From Gammaproteobacteria bacterium (GTDB taxonomy: Bacteria > Pseudomonadota > Gammaproteobacteria > Pseudomonadales > Cellvibrionaceae): 37,802 nt of DNA. Shown here in pieces: positions 9,361-18,253 of the stretch (positions are counted from its first letter, which is position 1; each line of letters begins with the position of its first letter). The position numbers were made by a program, and so were the translations under genes. The stretch is taken from NCBI GenBank assembly GCA_021151835.1, contig JAGKWO010000049.1:1-37802 (forward strand), given 5' to 3'. Below the pieces are notes generated by a model, which was not told the origin of the DNA, did no database searches, and was given only the letters and a program-made list of their open reading frames with translations.

Positions 9361-9897
9361 CTAACTTTCATCCCTATGTTTCTTGATAGAACCAACAATA
9401 TACCCATTGAAAAAACCATTTAACGCCTCTTCAATGCATAGCTGATATTCAGCGCTGCAAGCTTTAACACTCACATAATATTCCGCTCTGGAAAACACAG
9501 AAAATATTAAGTTAATAGATTTCCCATCATTATTTTTTTCTAAAACAAATAAAACCTCTAAACTTTTATTATTCTTTTTAATGTCATCCATCAAAATACC
9601 AAAGAACTTATCAACATTAATATCAACACCTAACCCGGACAAAGCCTCCCTGTTACTTGAAACCATTTCATCCAAGTAAGCACGAGAGGACTTATACAAT
9701 CCTTCATCAATACCTACACCCCCTTGAAAATGTATATTAATGTTTTTAATGTACAAACAAGGAGGAGCTTTTTCATGCGCCATACCGCATATAGCGTCAC
9801 CCTCAAATGCCTCATCCCATATAGGATGCCTACTTTTTTGAGGGCTTACACACCCCAAAAGAAACAACAGTAAAAAAGCAATAACAATATTTTTCAT
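9361..9897 (-). CDS. Small four-cysteine lipoprotein (family member 4)
   Basis: The 178-residue product starts MKNIVIAFLLLFLLGC, a lipoprotein signal peptide with lipobox LLGC, so it is predicted to be anchored by Cys16. ATG 9897 gives the standard signal-peptide N-terminus and has GGA seven bases upstream; ATG 9909 would add four residues and has no clear ribosome site. The mature part has AICG, PPC, KAC and QLC-IEEAL, the same four-Cys layout as the genes at 7083 and 9948. The residue after the lipid Cys is Val, which does not suggest inner-membrane retention by the E. coli Asp+2 rule. It follows the 9948 gene by about 50 bp. The family is not recognised. Confidence 0.75.
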   Translation of the reverse strand: MKNIVIAFLLLFLLGCVSPQKSRHPIWDEAFEGDAICGMAHEKAPPCLYIKNINIHFQGGVGIDEGLYKSSRAYLDEMVSSNREALSGLGVDINVDKFFGILMDDIKKNNKSLEVLFVLEKNNDGKSINLIFSVFSRAEYYVSVKACSAEYQLCIEEALNGFFNGYIVGSIKKHRDES

Positions 9898-9947
9898 TTT
9901 CAAATCCATAACTTAAAAATTAAAAATAAAACACTCCATTAATAAAA

Positions 9948-10448
9948 TTAACTTCCATTATGAGTAATGGATTTAACTACAATTTCATCAATTAATTTTC
10001 TCATTTCCTCGATAACACAACCGTTTTCAGATGAGGGGCAGTAACTTGTTTTTATGTAAAAAGGCCCTCTGGAAAATGAATAAAAAGTAATAATAATGAA
10101 TTTTTTGTCGATAGTTTCAGACAATAGAAATGTAAACTCAATATTGGAATCTTTCTCCTTGGGCTTACTAAACCAAGCACCTTTGGGAGAGGGTTTAAAT
10201 TTTACGTTAATGTTAAAACTCGATAACGTTTTATTCATTTCAGCCACCCTACCAATCAAATAATTACTATAGGTATTGAAACTATCTTCCTCTGCTAAAT
10301 TACTATCCAGATGGAAATTCAGTTCTTTAACGTAATGGCAAGGCCTCTGCTTGGATGAAGAAACACCGCATAACTCGTTGCTGTATAGATCACTCCCAAA
10401 TGCTGGAACAGCATAAATTAAAACTATTATTAGCAAATAAAAATTCAT
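9948..10448 (-). CDS. Small secreted four-cysteine protein (family member 5)
   Basis: Unrecognised 166-residue protein and the first of the five small genes after the secretion genes. It has a short signal peptide (MNFYLLIIVLIYAVPAFG), with the mature protein starting near SDLYSNELCG. Cysteines occur as ELCG, RPC, SYC and NGC-VIEEM; this spacing matches the 7083 and 9361 products, although the rest is very diverged. GGG lies about six bases before ATG 10448. The 132 bp between it and the membrane fusion gene are AT-rich and could hold a promoter, but I see no convincing -35/-10 pair. Its place between T1SS genes and a serralysin-like protease is where other bacteria encode the Inh/AprI inhibitor. 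I see no clear sequence match to that family. Confidence 0.75.
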   Translation of the reverse strand: MNFYLLIIVLIYAVPAFGSDLYSNELCGVSSSKQRPCHYVKELNFHLDSNLAEEDSFNTYSNYLIGRVAEMNKTLSSFNINVKFKPSPKGAWFSKPKEKDSNIEFTFLLSETIDKKFIIITFYSFSRGPFYIKTSYCPSSENGCVIEEMRKLIDEIVVKSITHNGS

Positions 10449-10580
10449 ATAAGGCCCATAAAATTAAATAATAATTAATGCAACCAAAGTGCATTATTCA
10501 TGTTTATTCCTTCATCAAAAAGCACCACCATCCAACCCACCCACCAATTAACACTGATCAACCCAACTGTTACTAAAAAA

Positions 10581-12047
10581 TCACCGCTTCCGGATACTCT
10601 CCTGCTTATACCTAAGCAACGGCGATAAAAAATATTCAATCACCCGCCGCTGTGTTGTCTTCACTTCCGCTGTCACCGCCATGCCCGGAATAAGCTTCAC
10701 ATCTTTCGCTTCCACACGAATCGTGCTCTTGTGCATCTTTAAATGCATTGCATACACCAGACCGAGTTTTTCATCGAGGATGGCGTCTTCGGAGATGTGG
10801 GTTACGGTGGCGTCGATCAGGCCGTATTTGGTAAAGGGAAAGGTGTGGATTTTAATTTCAGCGGGCATGTTGCTTTGTACGAAGCCGATATCCTGGTTGC
10901 CAAGTAAAACCTGCACTTCCAGATTTTCTTCTTCGGGAACCACAATCATTAATTGCTGGGCTTCGGTCACTACACCGCCCACCGTATTTACTGCCAGTTG
11001 TTGTACATAACCTGAAACCGGTGCGTAGAGGATTTGTTTGTCATTCAGGTCGCGTGCTTTAACCAGTTCTTCGCTGATGGTGGCGATCTGGTTCCGGCTA
11101 TCGGCGATTTGCGCCAGCAGTTTGCTGCTGGTGTCGGCGTTGAGTGCATTGATTTGTTGTTGCGCTTCGTTGATGGCGGCAATAAGTTGATGCTGGATTT
11201 GTTGCTGCGTGGCGAGGTCTTGCGTGCGTTCAATACGGGCTTGTTCCAGCTCCAGGTATTCCGCTTCCGAGGCCATATTTTTTTGGTAGAGACTGCGCAG
11301 TGCATCCGCACGCTTGGTGATCATCGGCAGGGTTTGTTCGAGTTTTTTGATGGTTTCCTGATTGGCAACTTTTTCGCTTTGCGCTTTGGTTAATGCGCTG
11401 TGCAGGCTGCTGAGCTGCGCCAGATATTGTTGCCACTGCTCCCAGGTTTTTTGCTGGTGCAACAAGACTTCCGAGGCGGAGAGATTCAGTTGTTTATCAA
11501 TCACCAATGTCAGTTCGCTGGCGGAAACAGGTTTGTTGTGCCGGTTTTTTTTATCGTGGGACTTTTTATCGCGGGATTTTTTATCCGTGTGTTGATCAGT
11601 AATCAATGCTTGTAATGCTTCGCTGCTGGCGAGATTTAAACTCGCATTGTGCAATTCCTGCTGCATACGCGCTTGCTCAGCGGAGGTAATGGTGCGATCC
11701 AGTTCAATCAGTGGATCGCCCGCTTTTACGTATTGGCCATCCCTGACATGGATCGCTTTGATCACACCTTTATCCAACGGCTGGATTTGTTTGACGCGGC
11801 TACCGGGAATAATTTTCCCTTCCGCACTGGCCACCACATCGACCTTGCCTAACACGGCCCAGAATAATGTCAGCACAAATAACACGATTAACGTCCAGGC
11901 CAGCCAACGCACCAGCGGATTGGGCGGGGTTTCTTGCAGCTCCAATGCGGCGGGCATAAATTCCGACAGACTTTGTTGTTTGGAACCATCACCCAATTTG
12001 CCGCGTTCACGCCATGCATCGCGGAATAATTCAAAAAAATTAGTCAT
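10581..12047 (-). CDS. Type I secretion membrane fusion protein (HlyD family)
   Basis: The 488-residue periplasmic adaptor links the inner-membrane ABC transporter to an outer-membrane TolC-type channel, which is not encoded here. Residues 1-45 are cytoplasmic. One membrane segment spans about 47-67 (LAWTLIVLFVLTLFWAVLG). The lipoyl/barrel half starts near VVASAEGKIIPGSRVKQI. A long coiled-coil hairpin runs about 120-340, and the second lipoyl half contains APVSGYVQQLAV. The C-terminus (VEAKDVKLIPGMAVTAEVKT) matches the HlyD signature region. The start overlaps the transporter gene by 8 bp, so the two are probably co-translated. Oddity: residues 155-171 are an imperfect charged repeat (DKKSR DKKSH DKKNR) inserted in the rising helix. 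Confidence 0.93.
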   Translation of the reverse strand: MTNFFELFRDAWRERGKLGDGSKQQSLSEFMPAALELQETPPNPLVRWLAWTLIVLFVLTLFWAVLGKVDVVASAEGKIIPGSRVKQIQPLDKGVIKAIHVRDGQYVKAGDPLIELDRTITSAEQARMQQELHNASLNLASSEALQALITDQHTDKKSRDKKSHDKKNRHNKPVSASELTLVIDKQLNLSASEVLLHQQKTWEQWQQYLAQLSSLHSALTKAQSEKVANQETIKKLEQTLPMITKRADALRSLYQKNMASEAEYLELEQARIERTQDLATQQQIQHQLIAAINEAQQQINALNADTSSKLLAQIADSRNQIATISEELVKARDLNDKQILYAPVSGYVQQLAVNTVGGVVTEAQQLMIVVPEEENLEVQVLLGNQDIGFVQSNMPAEIKIHTFPFTKYGLIDATVTHISEDAILDEKLGLVYAMHLKMHKSTIRVEAKDVKLIPGMAVTAEVKTTQRRVIEYFLSPLLRYKQESIRKR

Positions 12048-14247
12048 GGGTCAGCTCCAGCACAGTGTTATCCCTAACGGTTGAATTATTGTGCGGTGGC
12101 TTTGCCGGTTGCCCAGGCGCTACGGGTTTTGCATCCTGATAACCGTGCAGCTTCGCGTAATACCCCTGCTGCTGGAGCAGTTGCTCATGGGAACCCTGCT
12201 CCACGATATGGCCTTTGTTCATGACGATAATGCGATTGCAAATCCGCACGGTGCTCAAGCGGTGGGCGATGATAAAAACGGTGCGGCCGTTACAGATCTG
12301 CGCCATGTTGTCCTGGATAATCCGTTCGGATTCATAATCCAGCGCGCTGGTCGCTTCATCAAAAATTAAAATTTTGGGATTGGTTAATAACGCGCGCGCA
12401 ATGGCTAAACGCTGGCGCTGGCCGCCGGAGAGATTACTACCCTGCTCGCCCACCATCGTGTCGTAGGCTTCGGGCAGGTCCACAATAAATTCGTGGGCAC
12501 CGGCGAGTTTGGCGACCGCAACAATGTGTTCCATGGGCGCGGCGGGATTGGTGAGCGCGATATTTTCGCGCACGGTTTGATTAAATAAAAAATTCTCTTG
12601 CAACACCACACCGATATTACGCCGCAACCACGCGGTATCCACCATGGCGAGGTCCACTCCATCCACCATGACCCGGCCCGATTCGGGTAAATACAACCGC
12701 TGGATTAATTTGGTGAGCGTGCTTTTGCCGGAGCCGGAACGGCCGACGATGCCGATAATTTCCCCGGGCTGCACGTGTAAATTAAATTGATCGAGAATGA
12801 CGGGACCATCGTGGCGATAACGGAAACGTACATGTTCGAAATTCACTTGCCCGGCAATGGAAGGCAAAGTGGAACGATTGGGGTTGTAACCGGGCTCGCG
12901 CGGGGTATTTAAAATATCGCCCAAACGCTCAATCGAAATTCCGGCTTGCTGGAAGTCCTGCCACAGTTGTACAAGTTTTAAAATCGGGCCGCTGACGCGG
13001 CCAGCGAGCATGTTAAATGCGATCAATTCACCCACGGTGAGTTCACCGGCAATCACCAGATGAGCGCCCCACCAGATAATGCCCAGCGTCATTAATTTAT
13101 TGATTAATCCCGCAATCTGGTTGGCAACATTGCCGAGGTTCTGGCTGCGAAAAGACGCATTCACATAATTCGCCAGTTGATCTTCCCATTTGCGTTGCAT
13201 TTGCGGTTCTACCGCCATGGCTTTTACGGTTTGTACACCGGTGACCGATTCGGTCAGGAACGCCGTATTCGCGGCGCCGTGTTTGAATTTTTCATTTAAC
13301 CGATGACGCAATATCGGCGTGATAAATACCGAGAGCAGGATGTAACAGGGAATGGTGGCGGCCACGACAAAAAACAGCGTGGTGCTGTAGTACCACATCA
13401 CCAGCAGGAACACGACGGTAAACCCCAGATCGAGAATTAAGGTGAGCGCGCTGCCGGTAATAAAATTGCGGATGGTATCCAGCTCATGCACGCGCGCGAC
13501 GTTTTGCCCCACCTGCCGCGCTTCAAAATAGGCCATGGGCAAAGCCATCAAATGATTGAACAAACGCGAACCCAATTCCACATCCACCCGGCTGGTGGTG
13601 TGGGACATCACATAACTGCGGATACCACCGAGCAGTGCTTCAAAAATCGCAATTGCCAAAAAACCAAACGCAATGACATCGAGCGTACTGAAGCCGCGAT
13701 GCACCAGCACTTTATCCATCACCACCTGAAATAACAGGGGCGTAACCAGCGCAAATAATTGCAGGAAAAACGACGCGATAATGACTTCGCCAAATAATTT
13801 GCGGTATTTGATTAGTGAAGGAATAAACCAGCTGATATCGAATTTTTGTTGCAGGCTTTCGCGCAAGCCCAACCGGCGGGTGAGAAAAATAACTTCACCA
13901 GACCAGCGTGCGGCAAACTCATCGGCAGATAATGTTTGCGGAACAGGCTCGCGCAAATCCTGCACCAAAACCTTGGTCGGCTTGCCCTCTTCTTCCGCTA
14001 CGCGTGCCAGGATAATGTAATCACCCGCAACGGTTTTAATAATGGCTGGCAAACTGGAGCCGATCAGTTTTTGCAGCGGCAACCTGAATAATTTTGCTTT
14101 GAAGGTGAGCGCTTTGGCAGCGCGGAGAATTTCGGTGTTGTTAAACGGTTGGCCGGGTGTTGCAAACTGGTGTGAAAGTTGTGCGGCATCAGCGGGGAGC
14201 TGGTGGAATCCTGCGAGTGCTACCAAGCACTGTAAACCTGTGTCCAT
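12040..14247 (-). CDS. Type I secretion ABC transporter (HlyB family) with inactive C39-like domain
   Basis: The 735-residue inner-membrane exporter powers secretion of RTX proteins. Residues 1-130 form a C39-like domain. The peptidase Cys is absent (DTGLQCL where true peptidases have a catalytic Cys before G), as in HlyB, so it should bind substrate rather than cleave a leader. Six membrane helices lie about 155-430. The ATPase domain has Walker A GRSGSGKST (about 502-510), the signature LSGGQRQRLAIARALL (about 605) and Walker B ILIFDEATSAL. It is first in the minus-strand operon and overlaps the fusion protein gene. The natural substrate is most likely the giant protein at the far end of the cluster, since no other RTX gene is in view. 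Confidence 0.95.
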   Translation of the reverse strand: MDTGLQCLVALAGFHQLPADAAQLSHQFATPGQPFNNTEILRAAKALTFKAKLFRLPLQKLIGSSLPAIIKTVAGDYIILARVAEEEGKPTKVLVQDLREPVPQTLSADEFAARWSGEVIFLTRRLGLRESLQQKFDISWFIPSLIKYRKLFGEVIIASFFLQLFALVTPLLFQVVMDKVLVHRGFSTLDVIAFGFLAIAIFEALLGGIRSYVMSHTTSRVDVELGSRLFNHLMALPMAYFEARQVGQNVARVHELDTIRNFITGSALTLILDLGFTVVFLLVMWYYSTTLFFVVAATIPCYILLSVFITPILRHRLNEKFKHGAANTAFLTESVTGVQTVKAMAVEPQMQRKWEDQLANYVNASFRSQNLGNVANQIAGLINKLMTLGIIWWGAHLVIAGELTVGELIAFNMLAGRVSGPILKLVQLWQDFQQAGISIERLGDILNTPREPGYNPNRSTLPSIAGQVNFEHVRFRYRHDGPVILDQFNLHVQPGEIIGIVGRSGSGKSTLTKLIQRLYLPESGRVMVDGVDLAMVDTAWLRRNIGVVLQENFLFNQTVRENIALTNPAAPMEHIVAVAKLAGAHEFIVDLPEAYDTMVGEQGSNLSGGQRQRLAIARALLTNPKILIFDEATSALDYESERIIQDNMAQICNGRTVFIIAHRLSTVRICNRIIVMNKGHIVEQGSHEQLLQQQGYYAKLHGYQDAKPVAPGQPAKPPHNNSTVRDNTVLELTHD

Positions 14248-14417
14248 GGTTAATCCATTTATGTAAAAGTGAAATCAAGCGGGCGCGGCGATATTAACCA
14301 CTGTCGCGAATCACTGTAAATCCTTGTAGAGGGAAGGAGACGACAATTTAACTCGTAGTACAACTTCGCCTGGATTTTACCCCCTTTTTGCCCCCCCTAA
14401 TGGTACGGAATGCAATT

Positions 14418-14442
14418 ACTAACGGGACATGCGCACGTTAGT
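14418..14442. promoter_or_regulatory. Inverted repeat upstream of the T1SS operon
   Basis: ACTAACG (14418-14424) and CGTTAGT (14436-14442) form a perfect 7-bp inverted repeat with an 11-bp spacer in the 227-bp gap between the TreS fusion gene and the transporter. It lies about 170 bp before the transporter start. No T-tract follows it in the direction of the upstream gene, so it looks more like an operator than a terminator. No regulator is identified. Confidence 0.3.
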
Positions 14443-14474
14443 TGAAAAAAATAAATCGGTTTGCGTAAAAACAT

Positions 14475-17400
14475 TTATTCATTTTCACCATTAGTAAAGA
14501 TGGATGTTAATCGCTCCTCTAATGTATGCAGATGGATTTCAAGCAACACCGTATTTTCAGCGTGGCGCAACACCTGGTTGATGCGATTTTCCAGCGATGC
14601 AAACTGCAACCCCAAGGCTACCCGATCCGGTTGTTCCCATAAAATTTTTAGCGATTCCGTTGTCGCTTTATAGGATTGATAAAAAGCTGTTTTCACTCGC
14701 TGCCGATACAAGATGGCCAACGCCTGGGCCTGGTCAATATTTGCCAGCGGATCGGTGCTGCTGATATTGCGCACGGCAGCAGCAGCGGCATCATCAAACG
14801 ATAACAAAATATCCGCGACATCTTTAAATGGATCCGCAGGCAAACGCGATGCAATTAAGTTGGCAGCGGAAGGTTCATCAAAACAACCAAAGAATGCATC
14901 ACCACGGGCAACCAGTATTTGTCCCAAATGTAAATTACCGTGGGTACGCAAGTGCGGGCTGCCGATCAATGGCGAACTGTGCGCTTCAAAATACGCGGCA
15001 ATTTTGGGTAAATTATTTTCCAACCGCGTTGCGCTGTCGACAATACCCGTTACCGGGTGCTGTTTTAATAACTGGATCAATTCATTCAACCGATCCAGGA
15101 TACGTTGCACCCATTGCGCCAGGCTTTCTGCTGTGGCGTTTACCAGACCAAAGCCCGGCTGGTCTGAGGGTTGTGCCAGAACCCGGTGCATTTCGCCTAA
15201 CCGTTTGCCCATCGCATCCGCAAAATTTTCCAGCTCCACTAACGCCGGTACTTGCTCGTGCATACTCGAACTGCCGGTAGATGTTTGGTCGCGGAAACCG
15301 CGCTCCAGGGTGTTTTGCGTCCACTGCCATGCATCGCCCTGGTTCACAAAATATTGTTGCAAAATTGCCAGGTTGCTTGACCCCTGGGGATCAACCCGTT
15401 GCAATTCACCCAATACTTTTATCACATTGGTGTATTGGTGTTGCTGCAAATAATCACTTAATTCCACAAATGGATGCGGCCCGTAAATAATGGTGCGCAC
15501 CGGTTTAATCACAAATGCATTACCGACCAGCACCAATAACGTATTTTGTTGCGAAACCATTTGGATATCATTTAATTGCGCTTCCGTTAATTCCGGCAAT
15601 ACCGCTTTTAATGAAAACTGGATTTCAGAATTTTCATAGCGATACACATGCTGGTTATAAAAACCGTTAATTAATTTGCGATTGAATTCCGGCAAACTAA
15701 ACGCATCCACCAGCAAACCGGCAACCCGTTTTTGGCGCAGCCGCGTCAAGGTGAGTTGTTTCGATAACGTGCTGGCAAGATGCTCGGCAATAAAGCCCAA
15801 CGCCAGGTGATAACGTGCACCACTCACGCCAGCATTAATCATGTCCAGCTCGGCGAAAACGTAAAGCTCACCGGTATTACCAAACGATAAGGGATGATCC
15901 AAACGGAAATCGGTTGCCATACCGGCCCAGTAATGGAACCACGAACGGTTTTGCAAATACACCGGTAAACACTCTTGTTCCAGCAAAGTTTTTGCGGGTA
16001 ATAGAAAAATCTCCAGCAACGAGAGTTTAATAATAATGGTCGGCAACTCAGGCATAACATCCGCCGGTGCCTGGCTCCAACTGCGCATTTGCGTTTCATC
16101 CACTAGCAGGAACCAGTAAAAGCCGTAGGGTGGCAAGGTCAGTTGATAATTCAGGGTAGTGATAGACGGAAAGCGCGTACCGCCAATCATTTCAATGGGA
16201 ATTTTTCCGGCGTAAGCAGCCAGATCCAGTTCACCCGCTTGTGCCGCACGCGACATATTCGCTACACACAAAATAATCTCGCTGGTATCGCCAGAATTAT
16301 ATTCACGCAGGTACGCCAGGATGCGCCGATTCGCGGGCGATAAAATTTTCAGGCTTCCACGCCCAAATGCTTTTTGTTGCTTGCGTATCGACAACATACG
16401 CCGCGTCCAATTTAATAGTGAATGGGCATCGTGCGCTTGTGCTTCCACATTGATCGCCTGGAAACCGTAGAGCGGGTCCATGATTAACGGCAAGGTGAGG
16501 CTCGCCGGGTCGGCGCGGGAAAAACCCCCATTGCGGTCGTTGCTCCATTGCATGGGTGTGCGTACACCATGGCGGTCGCCGAGGAAAATATTATCGCCCA
16601 TACCGATTTCATCACCGTAATAAATCGTCGGTGTTCCGGGCATGGACAGCAGCAAACTTTTTAACAATTCAATGCGGCGCCGGTCCCGCTCCACCAATGG
16701 CGCGAGGCGCCGACGAATACCCAGATTTAAACGTGCGCGCTTATCGGTTGCATAATGGTTCCATAAATAGTCGCGCTCCTGGTCGGTCACCATTTCCAGT
16801 GTCAGCTCATCGTGATTGCGTAAAAAAATAGCCCATTGGCAATTTTCCGGGATTTCGGGCATTTGCCGCAAAATATCGATAATCGGAAAACGATCTTCCT
16901 GCGCAATCGCCATGTACATTCTGGGCATCAATGGAAAATGGAATGCCATGTGGCATTCGTCGCCATTACCAAAATATTGCTGGATATCTTCCGGCCACAA
17001 GTTGGCCTCTGCCAATAACATCCGGTCCGGATAATGTTCATTTAATTCAGCGCGGATTTTTTTTAATACCGTGTGGGTTTCCGGCAAATTTTCATTAAGG
17101 GTTCCCTCGCGTTCTACCAGATAAGGGATGGCATCCAGGCGCAAACCATCCACACCTATATCAAACCAGAAGCGCATAATTGACAGGACTTCTTTCAAGA
17201 CATCGGGATTATCAAAATTCAAATCCGGTTGATTGGAATAGAACCGGTGCCAGAAATATTGGCCCGCCACCGGGTCCCAAGTCCAATTGGAACTTTCCGT
17301 ATCAGAAAAAATAATGCGTGTACCTTCGTATTTTTGATTGGTATCGGACCACACATAAAAGTTACGCGCTTTGGAATTTTTTTTGGCGAGACGCGCTTTC

Positions 17401-17768
17401 TGGAACCAGGGGTGCTGGTCAGACGTATGGTTAATTACCAATTCCGTAATAATTCGCAAACCGCGTTTGTGCGCCTCCCTAATAAAATGGCGCACTTCCG
17501 TCATGGTGCCGTAGGAGGGTTCAATGGCCCGGTAATGGGCAATGTCATAGCCATCATCGCGCATCGGTGACGGATAAAACGGCAACAGCCAGATCGCTGT
17601 GACACCTAACTCTGCAATGTAATCCAGTTTGCTGATTAAACCGGAGAAATCCCCCACACCGTCATTATTGGAATCAAAGTAGGATTTAACGTGTACTTGA
17701 TAGATAACCGCGTCCTTGTACCAATCGGAGTCACCTAAAAGCACATTGCGGTTATTTTTTGTTGCCAT
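14475..17768 (-). CDS. treS: Trehalose synthase fused to a degenerate maltokinase domain
   Basis: The 1097-residue two-domain protein has a GH13 trehalose synthase at residues 1 to about 550, which interconverts maltose and trehalose. It keeps the nucleophile Asp212 (DGLRLDAIPYL), acid Glu254 (LLAEANLWPED) and Asp320 (FLRNHDELT). From about 590 to the end it matches the maltokinase (Pep2/Mak) domain. There the phosphotransferase motif HGD-x-HLGQ reads HGNLHLGQ (Asn945), and the metal-binding DFEGEP reads CFDEPS (Cys962). Both key Asp are gone, and the N-terminal RWF-x-x-K motif is also lost (RSWFHYW). The domain is therefore probably not an active kinase. ATG 17768 is chosen because GAGG lies six bases upstream; GTG 17780 falls at that ribosome site. 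No glgE or glgB is in the window. Confidence 0.92.
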   Translation of the reverse strand: MATKNNRNVLLGDSDWYKDAVIYQVHVKSYFDSNNDGVGDFSGLISKLDYIAELGVTAIWLLPFYPSPMRDDGYDIAHYRAIEPSYGTMTEVRHFIREAHKRGLRIITELVINHTSDQHPWFQKARLAKKNSKARNFYVWSDTNQKYEGTRIIFSDTESSNWTWDPVAGQYFWHRFYSNQPDLNFDNPDVLKEVLSIMRFWFDIGVDGLRLDAIPYLVEREGTLNENLPETHTVLKKIRAELNEHYPDRMLLAEANLWPEDIQQYFGNGDECHMAFHFPLMPRMYMAIAQEDRFPIIDILRQMPEIPENCQWAIFLRNHDELTLEMVTDQERDYLWNHYATDKRARLNLGIRRRLAPLVERDRRRIELLKSLLLSMPGTPTIYYGDEIGMGDNIFLGDRHGVRTPMQWSNDRNGGFSRADPASLTLPLIMDPLYGFQAINVEAQAHDAHSLLNWTRRMLSIRKQQKAFGRGSLKILSPANRRILAYLREYNSGDTSEIILCVANMSRAAQAGELDLAAYAGKIPIEMIGGTRFPSITTLNYQLTLPPYGFYWFLLVDETQMRSWSQAPADVMPELPTIIIKLSLLEIFLLPAKTLLEQECLPVYLQNRSWFHYWAGMATDFRLDHPLSFGNTGELYVFAELDMINAGVSGARYHLALGFIAEHLASTLSKQLTLTRLRQKRVAGLLVDAFSLPEFNRKLINGFYNQHVYRYENSEIQFSLKAVLPELTEAQLNDIQMVSQQNTLLVLVGNAFVIKPVRTIIYGPHPFVELSDYLQQHQYTNVIKVLGELQRVDPQGSSNLAILQQYFVNQGDAWQWTQNTLERGFRDQTSTGSSSMHEQVPALVELENFADAMGKRLGEMHRVLAQPSDQPGFGLVNATAESLAQWVQRILDRLNELIQLLKQHPVTGIVDSATRLENNLPKIAAYFEAHSSPLIGSPHLRTHGNLHLGQILVARGDAFFGCFDEPSAANLIASRLPADPFKDVADILLSFDDAAAAAVRNISSTDPLANIDQAQALAILYRQRVKTAFYQSYKATTESLKILWEQPDRVALGLQFASLENRINQVLRHAENTVLLEIHLHTLEERLTSIFTNGENE

Positions 17769-18037
17769 TCTGCACCTCACTCAGGCTTATGAAGGAAATA
17801 AACGTTAGACATTTATTCAATAAGCATTGACGGACCGGGTTACCGGTATAAGTGCAAAATGCAGACCATCGGAATATTTTATTGTGGGTTTACCGGGCCA
17901 CGTATCCTGCTTATTCACTGAAATGTAAGTGATTTCGCCTCTGGCTACGTTTGCCCGAGGGCCTGCATCAGCAGCGCTGTATTTGAAATTATTACAATAA
18001 ATACTTAATAAAAATTACGCTATTACAGATTCACTTT

Positions 18038-18066
18038 AAAAAATTCCCGCTGCCGAGGGATTTTTT
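18038..18066. terminator. Terminator-like hairpin in a divergent spacer
   Basis: AAAAAATTCCC, a loop GCTGCCGA, then GGGATTTTTT form a short bulged stem with A- and T-tracts on both sides. It could stop transcription in either direction. There is no gene directly upstream of it on either strand, so its target would be an unannotated small RNA or read-through. Confidence 0.35.
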
Positions 18067-18162
18067 ACCCACATCCGCTGCCCCAGAAATAACACTTAAA
18101 ACCCCCGCATTGACGCGATTAAACAAGTAATAAAACGTCAAATATTTTAGAAAAACAAAATC

Positions 18163-18177
18163 TGGCTTGATTGTTGC
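18163..18177 (+). promoter_or_regulatory. Candidate sigma-54 (-24/-12) promoter
   Basis: TGGCTTGATTGTTGC matches the consensus TGGCACGNNNNTTGC at all but two positions, with exact GG to GC spacing. It points toward the DUF4142 gene, whose ATG is 76 bp downstream, leaving a leader of about 65 bases. RpoN control of the downstream genes is inferred from this match alone. Confidence 0.5.
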
Positions 18178-18253
18178 GTAATGGGGAAGTGTTAAAACAA
18201 GAATGTGCTCATGATTTATTACATTTTATTTCACGCAATGAGAGGCAACTATC

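Larger units (their letters stand above)
17769..18253. other. Divergent intergenic region between treS and the DUF4142 gene
   Basis: These 485 bp have no credible gene. They contain a sigma-54-like promoter at 18163-18177 facing right and a terminator-like hairpin at 18038-18066. Two related GGGTTACCGG / GGGTTTACCGGG motifs lie near 17838 and 17887 on the treS side. A hairpin with T-run between two divergent genes is unexpected and could end a short untranslated transcript. Confidence 0.5.

Noticed and set aside
7083..10448. Calling the small proteins Inh/AprI protease inhibitors
   Set aside because: Position fits, but I cannot see sequence similarity to that family, so I kept it as a hypothesis.
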